A program made the translations under genes and the position numbers. Positions 34,381 through 42,854 of a DNA stretch of 64,000 nucleotides are shown here, piece by piece; position 1 is the stretch's first letter, and the number at the start of each line of letters is the position of its first letter. Origin of the DNA: Parafrigoribacterium_A soli (GTDB lineage Bacteria; Actinomycetota; Actinomycetes; Actinomycetales; Microbacteriaceae); assembly GCF_040227235.1 (NCBI RefSeq), contig NZ_JBELNZ010000003.1:186001-250000 (forward strand). Reading direction: 5' to 3'. The notes below the pieces were generated by a model, which was given only the letters and a program-made list of their open reading frames with translations, did not search any database and had not been told where the DNA came from.

Positions 34381-35441
34381 TTGGATCCCGACTGGGTCGC
34401 CGTCGCCTTGAGGGCGTCCAGTGCGACCTTGTTGTCCGCCATGAACTGGTTCTGCTGCTTGATGGTGATGGCTCGCAGGGTGCCGCTGTAATGGGTCTTC
34501 TGGCGGCAGTTGAGGTCTGCCAGGGCGACGGTCCGTTCTGCCTTGGCGAGGGCATCCAACGCGGTTGTCGTCGGCTGGCTGTCCGAATTCACACTCGCCC
34601 AGAGCGCGTTGTTCCGCCCCGCGAACTGCAAGGATGGCTCGCTCTGGGCGTGATAGCCGGCGTAGCCGCTGTCGGCCATGCACGATGCCCACGCCTTCTC
34701 GGCCTCGGCGACACCGGGCCATCTCGAGTAGCCGTTATAGAAACTTTCCATGGCACTTTCCACTGCCTTGCCCTGGGCGCTTCCCATGATCACGTTCTCA
34801 TTCGGCACCTTGTGCAGGGCCTCACCGCTGCAACCGAGTTTCTGCCAGTCCACGTTCGCAGAGAGATTTGCGGCCTCCGTGCCGTTCAGAGCCTCGTCGT
34901 ACGCCTTCCGTTCGGCAGCGGAAAGGGATGCCCGGTATTGGGAGTTGGGGTCATGTGCGGCAGTTGCTCCAGACAATTTGGCCGAACCGGCCGCTTCCTG
35001 GGCCCGATCTATCGCACCCGTCGCGCCCTCGGGCGTGTAGACGTCTCCGTAGCCGTACTTCTGCACCCATGCCGTGGAGTCGAGGTCGCTCTGCTGTGGC
35101 CCAACCTGTCCGGTGGTCTCCGTTCGCTTGACCGCGTGGGGCGTGTACGAGAACCCGTCCTTCTGCATGCACGCGGCAATGAGTTCCTCGCGCTTGAGAT
35201 CCTTGTGATAGGCCTGCTCCTGGATGTCGGCAAGGCTGCCGGAGAGGCCGGTGAGGCTGTTCATGTAGGCGTCCAGCGGCAGCACCGCGGTTTCTGCGGT
35301 CTTCGTGGCACCCGCGCCGACAGTCGGTACGGACGACGGGCTCTTTGTGTCCGGGCTCGAACAGGCCGCAAGGCTCGCGATGACAAGGATGGAGCCGCCG
35401 AGCAAGAGGGCGCGGTGCGGACTTCGATGGTTGCTCTTCAT
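34377..35441 (-). CDS. Lipoprotein of unknown function, first gene of the exporter operon
   Basis: A 354-residue protein with a lipoprotein signal peptide (HRALLLGGSILVIASLAAC, lipobox LAAC with Cys near residue 28) and an outer domain with several Cys residues (IAACMQKDG, LGCSG, ASCMADSG, LNCRQ). ACMxxxG(F/Y) repeats resemble those of other secreted actinobacterial proteins of unknown role. It starts the four-gene overlapping operon and is divergent from a two-component system. It may act as a substrate-binding or sensing component. Confidence 0.8.
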   Translation of the reverse strand: MKSNHRSPHRALLLGGSILVIASLAACSSPDTKSPSSVPTVGAGATKTAETAVLPLDAYMNSLTGLSGSLADIQEQAYHKDLKREELIAACMQKDGFSYTPHAVKRTETTGQVGPQQSDLDSTAWVQKYGYGDVYTPEGATGAIDRAQEAAGSAKLSGATAAHDPNSQYRASLSAAERKAYDEALNGTEAANLSANVDWQKLGCSGEALHKVPNENVIMGSAQGKAVESAMESFYNGYSRWPGVAEAEKAWASCMADSGYAGYHAQSEPSLQFAGRNNALWASVNSDSQPTTTALDALAKAERTVALADLNCRQKTHYSGTLRAITIKQQNQFMADNKVALDALKATATQSGSK

Positions 35442-35550
35442 GGTTCCCAGCCTTCGCTCCGGATGAGCACCCGACCATCGGGGAAACGGTGGAATGCACT
35501 CCACCCAACGGATGAGGTGCCCCTCGTGCACCGGCGCGTAACGTAACGGT

Positions 35551-36771
35551 GTGGCCCACTTCCTCACGCGTCGCTCGCCGCTCGTGCGCGACGTCATGAT
35601 CGCGGCGATGGGGCTGGCACTCACCCTGTCCGTGATGTTCGCGACGATGTCGACGGTGTGGTTCCCCTTGAGCCCGGTCGACTACCTCTACGTGGCGATC
35701 ACCACCGCTGCCGCGTGGCCGCTCTCACGGCTGGCCCCGAAATCCACGCTTCTGGTGGTGGCCGGCGTCGCCGCGCTGCCGTTGATCTGGACCTACGTCG
35801 CACCCGACGTGAGAATCGTTCCCCTCGCCCTCGTCGCGTTTCGCGCGGCACAGTTCGGCGCCACCAAGTGGTTCGTCATCCCTGTCCTCGCGATCGCCAT
35901 ACCGTTCGTCGTCAATCACGATCTGCTGTCGTACATCGTCATGGGCGATCTCATACCCGATCGCTATTCCTGGCCGCAGCCTTCCACCGACGTCATGCTC
36001 GCCGTCACTGTCACCTCGATCGTCGCGCTCGGGTACGCCGTGCACCGCCAGCAAGAGGCCGTGCACCGGCAGCAGCAGATCGCCGAGGATCTCAACCGGC
36101 AGAACGCCGAACTCATCGTCCTGCGCGCTTCGGAAAGCGAGCGGGTGGCAATGGAGGTGCGCACGGCGATCGCTCGCGACATCCACGATGTTGTCGCGCA
36201 CCATGTCGCCGCCATGGTCGTGACCGCGCAGGCGGCGGACCGGGTTGCCGATCGCGACCCCACGCACCTCCGCACCACGGTTCGCTCGATCGCCGTCGAG
36301 GGAAACGAGGCGCTGGCCGCGATGCGGCGGGTCGTGCAGGTGCTGCATCAACAGCCCGACGCTGAAAGTACCGCCGTGCCGTTCGAAGTCGCCCTTCAGG
36401 AGCTGGTCGATCGTCTCGGGACGAGTGGTCGTCAGGTGCTTGTGACGGGTGAGGTCGACGGGACCACCGAGGTCGTGCAGGATGCAGTGCTGCGGATAGT
36501 GCGGGAAGCATTGACCAACGTTCTGCTGCACTCCGACGCCGAACAGGTCTGCGTCAGTTTCGCGTCGACGGGAAGCGACATCGAGGTGCGCGTGGAAGAT
36601 CGGGGCCACCGCAGGGAATCGACGCCACGCGCCCATGCCGGGAACGGCATTCGGGGCATGCGGGAACGCGCACGCGCCGTCGGCGGTCAGCTCTCGGCCG
36701 GACCTCGCAAGGAAGGCGGGTGGGTTGTGCGTGCCGTGCTGCCTCGAATCGGGAATCCGGTACTCGCGTGA
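35551..36771 (+). CDS. Sensor histidine kinase, NarL/LiaS-type (HisKA_3)
   Basis: A 406-residue kinase with four to five N-terminal membrane spans and short loops (about residues 15-150), a coiled-coil linker (QQEAVHRQQQIAEDLNRQNA), HisKA_3 with ARDIHDVVAHHVAAMVV, and a HATPase_c domain (VREALTNVLLHSDAEQV, GNGIRGMRERARAVGGQL). No large outer sensor domain is present, as in cell-envelope-stress kinases. GTG 35551 has no clear ribosome-binding site. It is divergent from the lipoprotein/exporter operon, which it probably controls. Confidence 0.9.
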   Translation: MAHFLTRRSPLVRDVMIAAMGLALTLSVMFATMSTVWFPLSPVDYLYVAITTAAAWPLSRLAPKSTLLVVAGVAALPLIWTYVAPDVRIVPLALVAFRAAQFGATKWFVIPVLAIAIPFVVNHDLLSYIVMGDLIPDRYSWPQPSTDVMLAVTVTSIVALGYAVHRQQEAVHRQQQIAEDLNRQNAELIVLRASESERVAMEVRTAIARDIHDVVAHHVAAMVVTAQAADRVADRDPTHLRTTVRSIAVEGNEALAAMRRVVQVLHQQPDAESTAVPFEVALQELVDRLGTSGRQVLVTGEVDGTTEVVQDAVLRIVREALTNVLLHSDAEQVCVSFASTGSDIEVRVEDRGHRRESTPRAHAGNGIRGMRERARAVGGQLSAGPRKEGGWVVRAVLPRIGNPVLA

Positions 36772-37454
36772 CCCGGCCCACCATCCGGGTCGTCATCGCC
36801 GACGACCAACCCGTGATCATCACCGGGTTCCGGCTGATGCTCGAGGCAGAAGCCGACGTTGAGGTCGTCGGCACGGCGACCGACGGGCTGGCCGCCGTCG
36901 CGATCACCGCGCAACTCCGGCCCGATGTCGTGCTCATGGACATCCGGATGCCCGGCATCGACGGCATCGAAGCGACCCGGCGCATCCTCGACGCAGGCAG
37001 TGCCGATGCGGTACTCATGATCACGACGTTCGACGACGACGAGTACCTTCGCGAGAGCGCGCGCGCAGGAGCATCCGGTTTTCTGCTGAAGAACGCCGGG
37101 CCCGACCTGCTCGCGGCGGCCGTGCGCAGCGCAGCACGAGGCGACGCGCTGATCGACCCGGCCATGACGCGTGTGCTCCTGGAACGCAGCGCTCGACTCA
37201 CCCCGGCCGAATCCGTTTCCGCGGAATACCTCGGTCGGCTCACGGCACTCACCGAGCGGGAGCGCGACGTTTTGACACTCGTCGCTCAGGGACTGAGCAA
37301 CAGCGAAGTCGGCAAGAGGCTGTTCCTCAGCGAAGCGACGATCAAGACGCACCTGGCAAATCTCTACACCAAGGTCGGCGCGCGAAGTCGCGTGGGTGCC
37401 GTCATGTTCGCCTACGAGAGCGGCTTTCTGAAGCCGCACTGGGTGACGGGGTGA
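36768..37454 (+). CDS. Response regulator, NarL/LuxR type
   Basis: A 228-residue regulator: a receiver domain with DD in VVIADDQPVI, the phospho-acceptor Asp in VVLMDIRMPG and Lys in FLLKNAGPD, then a LuxR HTH (LTERERDVLTLVAQGLSNSE, SEATIKTHLANLYTKVGARS). GTG 36768 overlaps the kinase stop (GTGA). Cognate pair of the preceding kinase. Confidence 0.95.
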   Translation: MTRPTIRVVIADDQPVIITGFRLMLEAEADVEVVGTATDGLAAVAITAQLRPDVVLMDIRMPGIDGIEATRRILDAGSADAVLMITTFDDDEYLRESARAGASGFLLKNAGPDLLAAAVRSAARGDALIDPAMTRVLLERSARLTPAESVSAEYLGRLTALTERERDVLTLVAQGLSNSEVGKRLFLSEATIKTHLANLYTKVGARSRVGAVMFAYESGFLKPHWVTG

Positions 37455-37527
37455 GTCGTGCCCCAGCCACCCTGCGGATCAGTAGGTCGCGCGTCTCGGC
37501 CAAGGGCGTTCAGCCGGGCGCAGTTAC

Positions 37528-37935
37528 TCAGTGTTCGGCCGTGACGAGTGGATCGGGCGTCTGGTGCGTGATGATGCCGTCGCGCTCCACCGCAAAGCCG
37601 TTCCGCACCCAGTACTCGTAGCCGCCGATCAGCTCACGCACGTCGAAACCCCGCTCGAGCAGGTAGCGCGCGGTGTGGGTGGCTCCGTTGCAGCCTGGCC
37701 CCCAGCCATAGAGCACGAGCGTGCGGTCCCGGGGAAGAACGGAGACGCCGTCATCGAGGCCCGTCGTGGGCAGATGCAGAGCTCCCGCTATGTGGCCCTG
37801 GTCCCACGAGTGTTGCTTGCGCGTATCGACGATCAGGGCGCTGCCGTCCCGCTGAGCGTGCGACGCCGCGACGGTGTCGATGTCATACGCGAGCCTGGCA
37901 TCCACGAAGGCGAGCAGCTCGCTGGCGGAGGCCAC
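37528..37935 (-). CDS. Rhodanese-like domain protein
   Basis: A 135-residue single rhodanese domain with the active-site loop YGWGPGCNGATHTA (Cys present) and ALIVDTRKQHSWDQGHIAGA near the N-terminus. It would carry sulfur as a persulfide; no sulfur-acceptor gene adjoins. GTG 37935 shares its first base position with the aldolase stop, so it is translationally coupled to the aldolase gene upstream. Confidence 0.9.
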   Translation of the reverse strand: MASASELLAFVDARLAYDIDTVAASHAQRDGSALIVDTRKQHSWDQGHIAGALHLPTTGLDDGVSVLPRDRTLVLYGWGPGCNGATHTARYLLERGFDVRELIGGYEYWVRNGFAVERDGIITHQTPDPLVTAEH

Positions 37936-38567
37936 TACCGCGCGCCCCCATCGGATGGCTCACGATTCTCGAGCAGCGCCGCAAGCCTGGGCAGTTGCGA
38001 TGGGTCTTCGAGAGCCGAGCCGACGGCGATGACGCGGGCGCCCGCTCGCAGGAACTCGCCCGCATTCGCGGCGGTCATGCCGCCCGTTCCGACGAATATC
38101 GCCTGCGGAAACGGCCCGTGCATCGCCTTGATCCAGGCGGTGCCGAGCACGGATGCGGGAAACGCCTTCAGCCACGTGAGGCCCACCCCCAGCGCGAGCT
38201 GAACCTCGCTCGCCGTCGCGACGCCCGGCATCGGCGGCAGGCCGGCGTCGGACGATGCCCGCACCACGGCCAGATCGAGGCCCGGGCTGACGGTGAACTG
38301 CGCCCCCGCATCAACCGCGTCCCGCACCTGCTCGACCGAGACGATCGTGCCGGCGCCGACGACCTTTCCGCGCTCGCGGCCGGCGTCAGCGACAACGCGC
38401 AGCGCCTCGAGGTCATCCGGGGTCTGCAGAGGCAATTCGACGACATCGATGCCGAGGTCCCAGGCCGTGGTGGCCACGGCAAGACTGCGTTCCGCGCCAA
38501 GGCCCCGCAAAATCGCCATGAGCGGTGTCGCGTTGAAAATGCTGCTGAATTGCGAGTTATCGAGCAT
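37935..38567 (-). CDS. 2-keto-3-deoxy-6-phosphogluconate (KDPG/KHG-type) aldolase
   Basis: A 211-residue class I aldolase: MAILRGLGAERSLAVA, catalytic Glu in DVVELPLQTPD, GAGTIVSVEQVRDAVDAGAQF, Schiff-base Lys in WLKAFPASVLG, and GTGGMTAANAGEFLRAG at the phosphate site. It cleaves 2-keto-3-deoxy sugar acid phosphates to pyruvate plus an aldehyde; the exact substrate (KDPG, KDPGal or KHG) cannot be read from the sequence. It is divergent from the PLP deaminase gene. ATG 38567 is chosen; an upstream TTG at 38603 would add 12 non-family residues. Confidence 0.9.
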   Translation of the reverse strand: MLDNSQFSSIFNATPLMAILRGLGAERSLAVATTAWDLGIDVVELPLQTPDDLEALRVVADAGRERGKVVGAGTIVSVEQVRDAVDAGAQFTVSPGLDLAVVRASSDAGLPPMPGVATASEVQLALGVGLTWLKAFPASVLGTAWIKAMHGPFPQAIFVGTGGMTAANAGEFLRAGARVIAVGSALEDPSQLPRLAALLENREPSDGGAR

Positions 38568-38627
38568 GCGGTGTGCAGCCTCTCCTTCGGTGGTCCTCGT
38601 CAACTATGGATCTCTTGGTGCGGGCTC

Positions 38628-38652
38628 TGCAACCCATGTTGCACCAGTTGCA
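38628..38652. promoter_or_regulatory. Palindromic operator candidate between aldolase and deaminase genes
   Basis: TGCAAC-CCAT-GTTGCA (38628-38643) is a perfect inverted repeat, followed 3 nt later by a third half-site GTTGCA (38647-38652). It sits centrally in the 175-bp divergent region and is a plausible site for the IclR regulator that ends the right-hand operon. Confidence 0.5.
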
Positions 38653-38742
38653 CAGCACTCGCGCGCGGCGGACCTACTATTGGAGGATGCGGTGCGGGCG
38701 ATCGCTTCGTTCACCCGCATCCGAAATCACTGGGGAGGCACC

Positions 38743-40029
38743 ATGGCGCGTGCGCTGGGTTTGGATGAACTGGGCAACGAGCGCTTGTCAGCGCGCGACA
38801 AGGGTCTGCCGGGGCGGGCGTTTGGAATGACCGTGACGGAGTTTCTGGCGAGCGAGCCTCGGCTCTCGGGATTCTGGACGCCGATCGTGGCGCTCGACAA
38901 CGAGGCGATCGAGAACAACATCGCCACGATGGCCGCCTGGAGTTCCTCGCGCGGACTCAAACTGATGCCGCACGGCAAGACCACGATGTCCCCCGCGCTG
39001 TGGCAGCGACAGCTCGACGCCGGGAGTATCGGCATCAGTCTCGCGACGATGGGGCAGGTGCGAACGGCGCGCACGTTCGGCTTGGACTCGATCATGCTCG
39101 CCAATGCCGTCATCGATGAGCGCTCGCTGCGATACCTGGCCGCCGAGCTCGCTGATCCCACGTTTCGATTCGTCTGCTGGGCGGACTCGGTGGCCACGAT
39201 CGAGAAGATGGAGCGCGTGCTCCGCGAGGCAGGCACGCCGCGACCCGTGGATGTCTGCGTCGAGGTCGGCGCTGCGGGGGGCCGAACCGGGGCGCGCAGC
39301 CTGTCGGAAGCCATCGAGATCGCGCGCAGGGCGGCGAGCTCCGACGTCCTTCGACTGGCCGGCGTCGCCGGGTACGAGGGCAGCCTCGGACACGACCGCT
39401 CACCCGCATCGACCGATGCAGTGCGGGCCTACCTGGAGCAACAACTCGAAGTGCACGAGGCGCTGCGCGAGCTCTACGACGATGCCGGCGACATCTATGT
39501 GACGGCGGGCGGAAGCGCGTACTTCGACCTGGTCGCCGAGGTCTTCGCCGGTGCGATCGCCGCCGACCCTCACACTCTGTGGACGCTCCGCAGCGGCGCG
39601 TACATCGTGCATGACGACGGCTTCTATCGCGAGATCTCGCCGCTGGACGACTCGCGCGGCAGGGTGACGCCCGGGCTACTGCGCTCGGCGATGATCGGAA
39701 TCTCCCGGGTGGTATCGCATCCGGAACCGGGTCTCGCCCTGCTCGACGGCGGCAAGCGCGACTTCCCCTTCGACGAGGGACTTCCGATTCCGCGCCGGGT
39801 GGCGAAGGACCTCGGAGGCGAATGGTCCACCCTCAGCGAGGCTTCGATCAGCGGCATGAACGACCAGCACAGCTATCTGCGGTTGACGACCCAGGATGTC
39901 GCACTCGGCTCGGTCGTCGCGCTCGGTCTGTCGCATCCGTGCACCACGTTCGACAAATGGCACTATCTGCCTGTCGTGGCCTCGCAGGACTCCGACCGCG
40001 TAGTCGACCTTGTGCGCACGTTCTTCTAA
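38743..40029 (+). CDS. PLP-dependent amino acid deaminase (fold-type III, D-threonine aldolase / D-serine dehydratase-like)
   Basis: A 428-residue enzyme with an alanine-racemase-like N-terminal barrel and a C-terminal D-ser_dehydrat domain. The PLP lysine is in LMPHGKTTMSP; the metal-binding His/Cys pair is in LGLSHPCTTFDKWH. Family members eliminate ammonia from D-serine, D-threonine-type or D-glucosaminate-type substrates to give a 2-keto acid. ATG 38743 has GGGGAGG upstream. It leads a three-gene operon with an amidohydrolase that could supply its free amine, and RidA downstream could handle its imine product. Confidence 0.87.
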   Translation: MARALGLDELGNERLSARDKGLPGRAFGMTVTEFLASEPRLSGFWTPIVALDNEAIENNIATMAAWSSSRGLKLMPHGKTTMSPALWQRQLDAGSIGISLATMGQVRTARTFGLDSIMLANAVIDERSLRYLAAELADPTFRFVCWADSVATIEKMERVLREAGTPRPVDVCVEVGAAGGRTGARSLSEAIEIARRAASSDVLRLAGVAGYEGSLGHDRSPASTDAVRAYLEQQLEVHEALRELYDDAGDIYVTAGGSAYFDLVAEVFAGAIAADPHTLWTLRSGAYIVHDDGFYREISPLDDSRGRVTPGLLRSAMIGISRVVSHPEPGLALLDGGKRDFPFDEGLPIPRRVAKDLGGEWSTLSEASISGMNDQHSYLRLTTQDVALGSVVALGLSHPCTTFDKWHYLPVVASQDSDRVVDLVRTFF

Positions 40030-40053
40030 CCGCACGTGCGAAAGGGGCCAGGG

Positions 40054-41619
40054 ATGCGATTGGTGATGCGCGGCGGAACGGTCGTCGATGCCGAGGAAAT
40101 GCAACGTGCCGACGTCGCCGTGGTGGGTACCACGATCACCGAGGTGGGCGAGGTCGACGTTCGCCCGGACGACGAGGTGATCGACTGTCGCGGACGCTTC
40201 GTGCTGCCGGGGTTCATCGACGCGCACTCGCACGCCGATGGGCTCGTCGAGCACGATTCCGTGCAGCAGTCGCTGCTGAAGCAGGGCGTGACGACCGCCA
40301 TAGCCGGGCAGGACGGCGTCTCATACGCCCCGGGGAACGGTGCATACGCGCGGGAGTACTTCGCCGCCATCAATGGCGATCATCCGCGCTACTCGGGGGG
40401 CGGTGTCGCCGGGTATCTCGCGGCCGTCGAGGGTCACTCGCGGCTCAACGTCGCCTATCTCGTCCCGGCCGGTACCGTGCGCTGGGAGGTGTGCGGCAGG
40501 TCGAAGACCCCCGCGGACGAACAGCAGCGCGCCGAAATGATCGCGCTCGTGGAGCAGGGCATGCGGGATGGTGCCGTCGGCCTCTCGACCGGCCTCGACT
40601 ACGTTCCGGGGATCTTCGCCGCTGCCGACGAGATCGCCGCCCTCTGCGTGCCGGTGGCCCAGGCGGACGGGATCTACGTCACGCACATGCGCGGCGGATA
40701 CGAAGACAACTCGGCGGCGGGCGTTCAGGAAATCGCGACCATTTCCGCGACATCCGGCGCCCGAGTGCACATCTCGCACTTTCACGCGCAGGCCGGCATC
40801 GTCCACGAGCAACTCGACGCGCTCGGCCGCGCAGGCGTAGACGCGACCTTCGACGCGTATCCCTACGGCCGCGGCTGCACGCTGCTCGGCATGCCGCTGC
40901 TGCCACCGGAGCTGTCCGTGCTCCCGGTCGATACCGTCGTCGAGGTCATCACGGATCCGGCGGAACGGCAGCGACTGCGCCGCGAGTGGTTCCCCGTCGT
41001 CGAACGCAGCGCAAGTCTCGGGGTCGACTGGCCGTCGATGATCACGCTCGGTCATGTCGCGGCACCGGAATTCGCCTGGACGCACGGGCTCACCCTGGAG
41101 GCGGCGGCAGAGCGGGCGGGCACGGACGTGATCAACCTTGCACTCGATGTGCTCGCGGCATCCCGCCTTGAGGTCAACGCGGTCATGTCGGTGCGCCACG
41201 AGCGCACGGTGGCGGAGCTCGCGCAGATCTTCTCGCGCGACGATCACATGGGCGGTTCCGACGGCATCTTCATCGGCGCACACCCGCACCCGCGAGCGCG
41301 GGGCACCTTCGCCCGCTACCTGCGCGAGTACGTGCGCGAGACGAAGACCTGGTCCTGGTCGGATGCGGTTCGTCACCTCTCAGCACGGCCGGCGGCGCGA
41401 TTCGGCCTCGCTCGGCGCGGGAAGGTTGCTCCGGACTGGGTGGCCGATCTCATCGTTGTGGACCCGCTCACGGTGTCCGACACCGCGACCTACGATGATC
41501 CGCTGCGCGATTCCATCGGCATCGATGACGTGATCGTCGCCGGGGAACGCGTGCTCGCCCAGGGGAGCCTCCTGAGCAGCGCCCCGGGCCGCGGCCTCAA
41601 GCGGGAACGCGTTCGGTAG
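40054..41619 (+). CDS. N-acyl-D-amino-acid deacylase (D-aminoacylase-type amidohydrolase)
   Basis: A 521-residue amidohydrolase: N-terminal beta sandwich (MRLVMRGGTVVDAEE), metal motif VLPGFIDAHSHAD, VHISHFHAQAG, and the D-aminoacylase-specific MGGSDGIFIGAHPHPRARGT with the catalytic Asp. It removes an acyl group, often acetyl, from a D-configured amino acid. It starts 24 bp after the deaminase gene, which would act on the released amino acid. ATG 40054 is preferred (AAAGGGG nine nt upstream) over the in-frame GTG at 40036. Confidence 0.9.
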   Translation: MRLVMRGGTVVDAEEMQRADVAVVGTTITEVGEVDVRPDDEVIDCRGRFVLPGFIDAHSHADGLVEHDSVQQSLLKQGVTTAIAGQDGVSYAPGNGAYAREYFAAINGDHPRYSGGGVAGYLAAVEGHSRLNVAYLVPAGTVRWEVCGRSKTPADEQQRAEMIALVEQGMRDGAVGLSTGLDYVPGIFAAADEIAALCVPVAQADGIYVTHMRGGYEDNSAAGVQEIATISATSGARVHISHFHAQAGIVHEQLDALGRAGVDATFDAYPYGRGCTLLGMPLLPPELSVLPVDTVVEVITDPAERQRLRREWFPVVERSASLGVDWPSMITLGHVAAPEFAWTHGLTLEAAAERAGTDVINLALDVLAASRLEVNAVMSVRHERTVAELAQIFSRDDHMGGSDGIFIGAHPHPRARGTFARYLREYVRETKTWSWSDAVRHLSARPAARFGLARRGKVAPDWVADLIVVDPLTVSDTATYDDPLRDSIGIDDVIVAGERVLAQGSLLSSAPGRGLKRERVR

Positions 41620-41626
41620 GGGAGCC

Positions 41627-42358
41627 ATGTCACAGAGCGTCAAGAGGGCCGCCCGCATCATCGACTCGATCGCCGCGCAGCCGAAGACGGTGGCGCAACT
41701 GGCGGCCGAATTCGAGCTGCACCGCTCGACCATGTTCCGCGAACTCCAGACGCTCGAAGAGGTCGGCTACGCCCGGCGCCGCAAAGACGGAACGTACGCT
41801 CTCGCGCTCCATCTGGCGACCCTCGCGCAGGCCGCCCTCGAGAACCTCGACCTCCGGCAGGCGTCGTACGGCCATTTGCGAAGGCTGCACGCGCTCGTGG
41901 GTAACACCGTGCACCTCGCGGCGCTCATGGAGGACTCGATCGTCTACGTCGACAAGATCGAAGACGCGAGCGGGGTGCGGATGTACTCGCGCATCGGCTC
42001 CCCCGTGCGGCCGCACTGCAGCGCGGTGGGTAAGGCGATCCTCGCGGGTCTCGACGTGAGCAGGCGCGACGCGATCCTTGCGGACACGGTCTGGAAGAAG
42101 CACACGGCCACGACCCTCGCCACGCGAAAGGCCCTGGACACCGAACTGGATGCCGTTGCCGAGCGCGGTTGGGCCGCAGACAATGGCGAGTTCGAGGATT
42201 TCGTGAACTGCATTGCCGTGCCGATCCGGAGTTCGGCGGGCGTCGTCGGCGCGCTCTCCATCACCGCCATCCGTATGAAGCTCGACTTGGAACAGCTCAA
42301 GCCGCGCATTCCGGTGATGCAGCAGACCGCCGCGCAGATCGCGCTGGAACTCGGCTGA
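41627..42358 (+). CDS. IclR-family transcriptional regulator
   Basis: A 243-residue protein with an N-terminal winged HTH (QSVKRAARIIDSIAAQPKTV, HRSTMFRELQTLEEVGYARR) and a C-terminal IclR effector domain (HLAALMEDSIVYVDKIEDAS, GSPVRPHCSAVGKAILAGL). It closes the deaminase-amidohydrolase operon (8-nt gap; GGGGAG ribosome site) and probably controls the divergent promoters near 38.6 kb in response to a pathway acid. Confidence 0.93.
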   Translation: MSQSVKRAARIIDSIAAQPKTVAQLAAEFELHRSTMFRELQTLEEVGYARRRKDGTYALALHLATLAQAALENLDLRQASYGHLRRLHALVGNTVHLAALMEDSIVYVDKIEDASGVRMYSRIGSPVRPHCSAVGKAILAGLDVSRRDAILADTVWKKHTATTLATRKALDTELDAVAERGWAADNGEFEDFVNCIAVPIRSSAGVVGALSITAIRMKLDLEQLKPRIPVMQQTAAQIALELG

Positions 42359-42399
42359 CGCGAGAGCCGTAGACGGCCCGTCGCCGCGACTCTCGAGCG

Positions 42400-42783
42400 C
42401 TACTTGTTGGCGGGAAGCGCGGCGACGACGTCGATCTCGACGAGGATGTTCGCCAGCTGCGAGCCGACCGTCGTGCGCACGGGGAATGGCTCGGAGAAGA
42501 ACTCCGCGTAGGCCTCGTTGAACTCGGCAAACTGCCCCAGGTCGGCGAGGTGCACCGTCGTCTTCACGCAGTCATCCGTTGTCAGCCCGCGTTCGGCGAG
42601 TACCGCCTGCACGTTGCGGAGCACCTGCCGGGTCTGGTCGCCGACCGAATCGGCGACGGCACCGGTGGCCGGATCCTGCGGCCCGAAGCCAGCCGTGTAG
42701 AAGAACCCGTTCGCCTCCACTCCCTGGCTGTAGGGGCCAGCAGGCTGCGGTGCGTTCGTGGTGTGGACGGCGATTTTCGCCAT
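42400..42783 (-). CDS. RidA-family imine/enamine deaminase
   Basis: A 127-residue RidA/YjgF protein: PAGPYSQGVEANGFFYTAG, the conserved VLRNVQAVLAERGLTTDDCV, and C-terminal FPVRTTVGSQLANILVEIDV, with Arg at the ligand-binding position. It hydrolyses reactive imines released by PLP lyases, which suits its place beside the PLP deaminase. It is 71 bp after the transporter gene on the same strand. ATG 42783 has GGAG upstream. Confidence 0.93.
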   Translation of the reverse strand: MAKIAVHTTNAPQPAGPYSQGVEANGFFYTAGFGPQDPATGAVADSVGDQTRQVLRNVQAVLAERGLTTDDCVKTTVHLADLGQFAEFNEAYAEFFSEPFPVRTTVGSQLANILVEIDVVAALPANK

Positions 42784-42854
42784 GGGATGTTTCTCCTTCT
42801 TTTCCGTGAGGCTGGATGCGGTGGCCGGCCGACAGAGCCGGCCGGCCGCCACAC

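Noticed and set aside
34381..34722. Upstream extension of the membrane-fusion adaptor to 623 residues
   Set aside because: The extra 114 residues are the shadow of the lipoprotein gene; the GTG overlapping the lipoprotein stop matches the other junctions of the operon.
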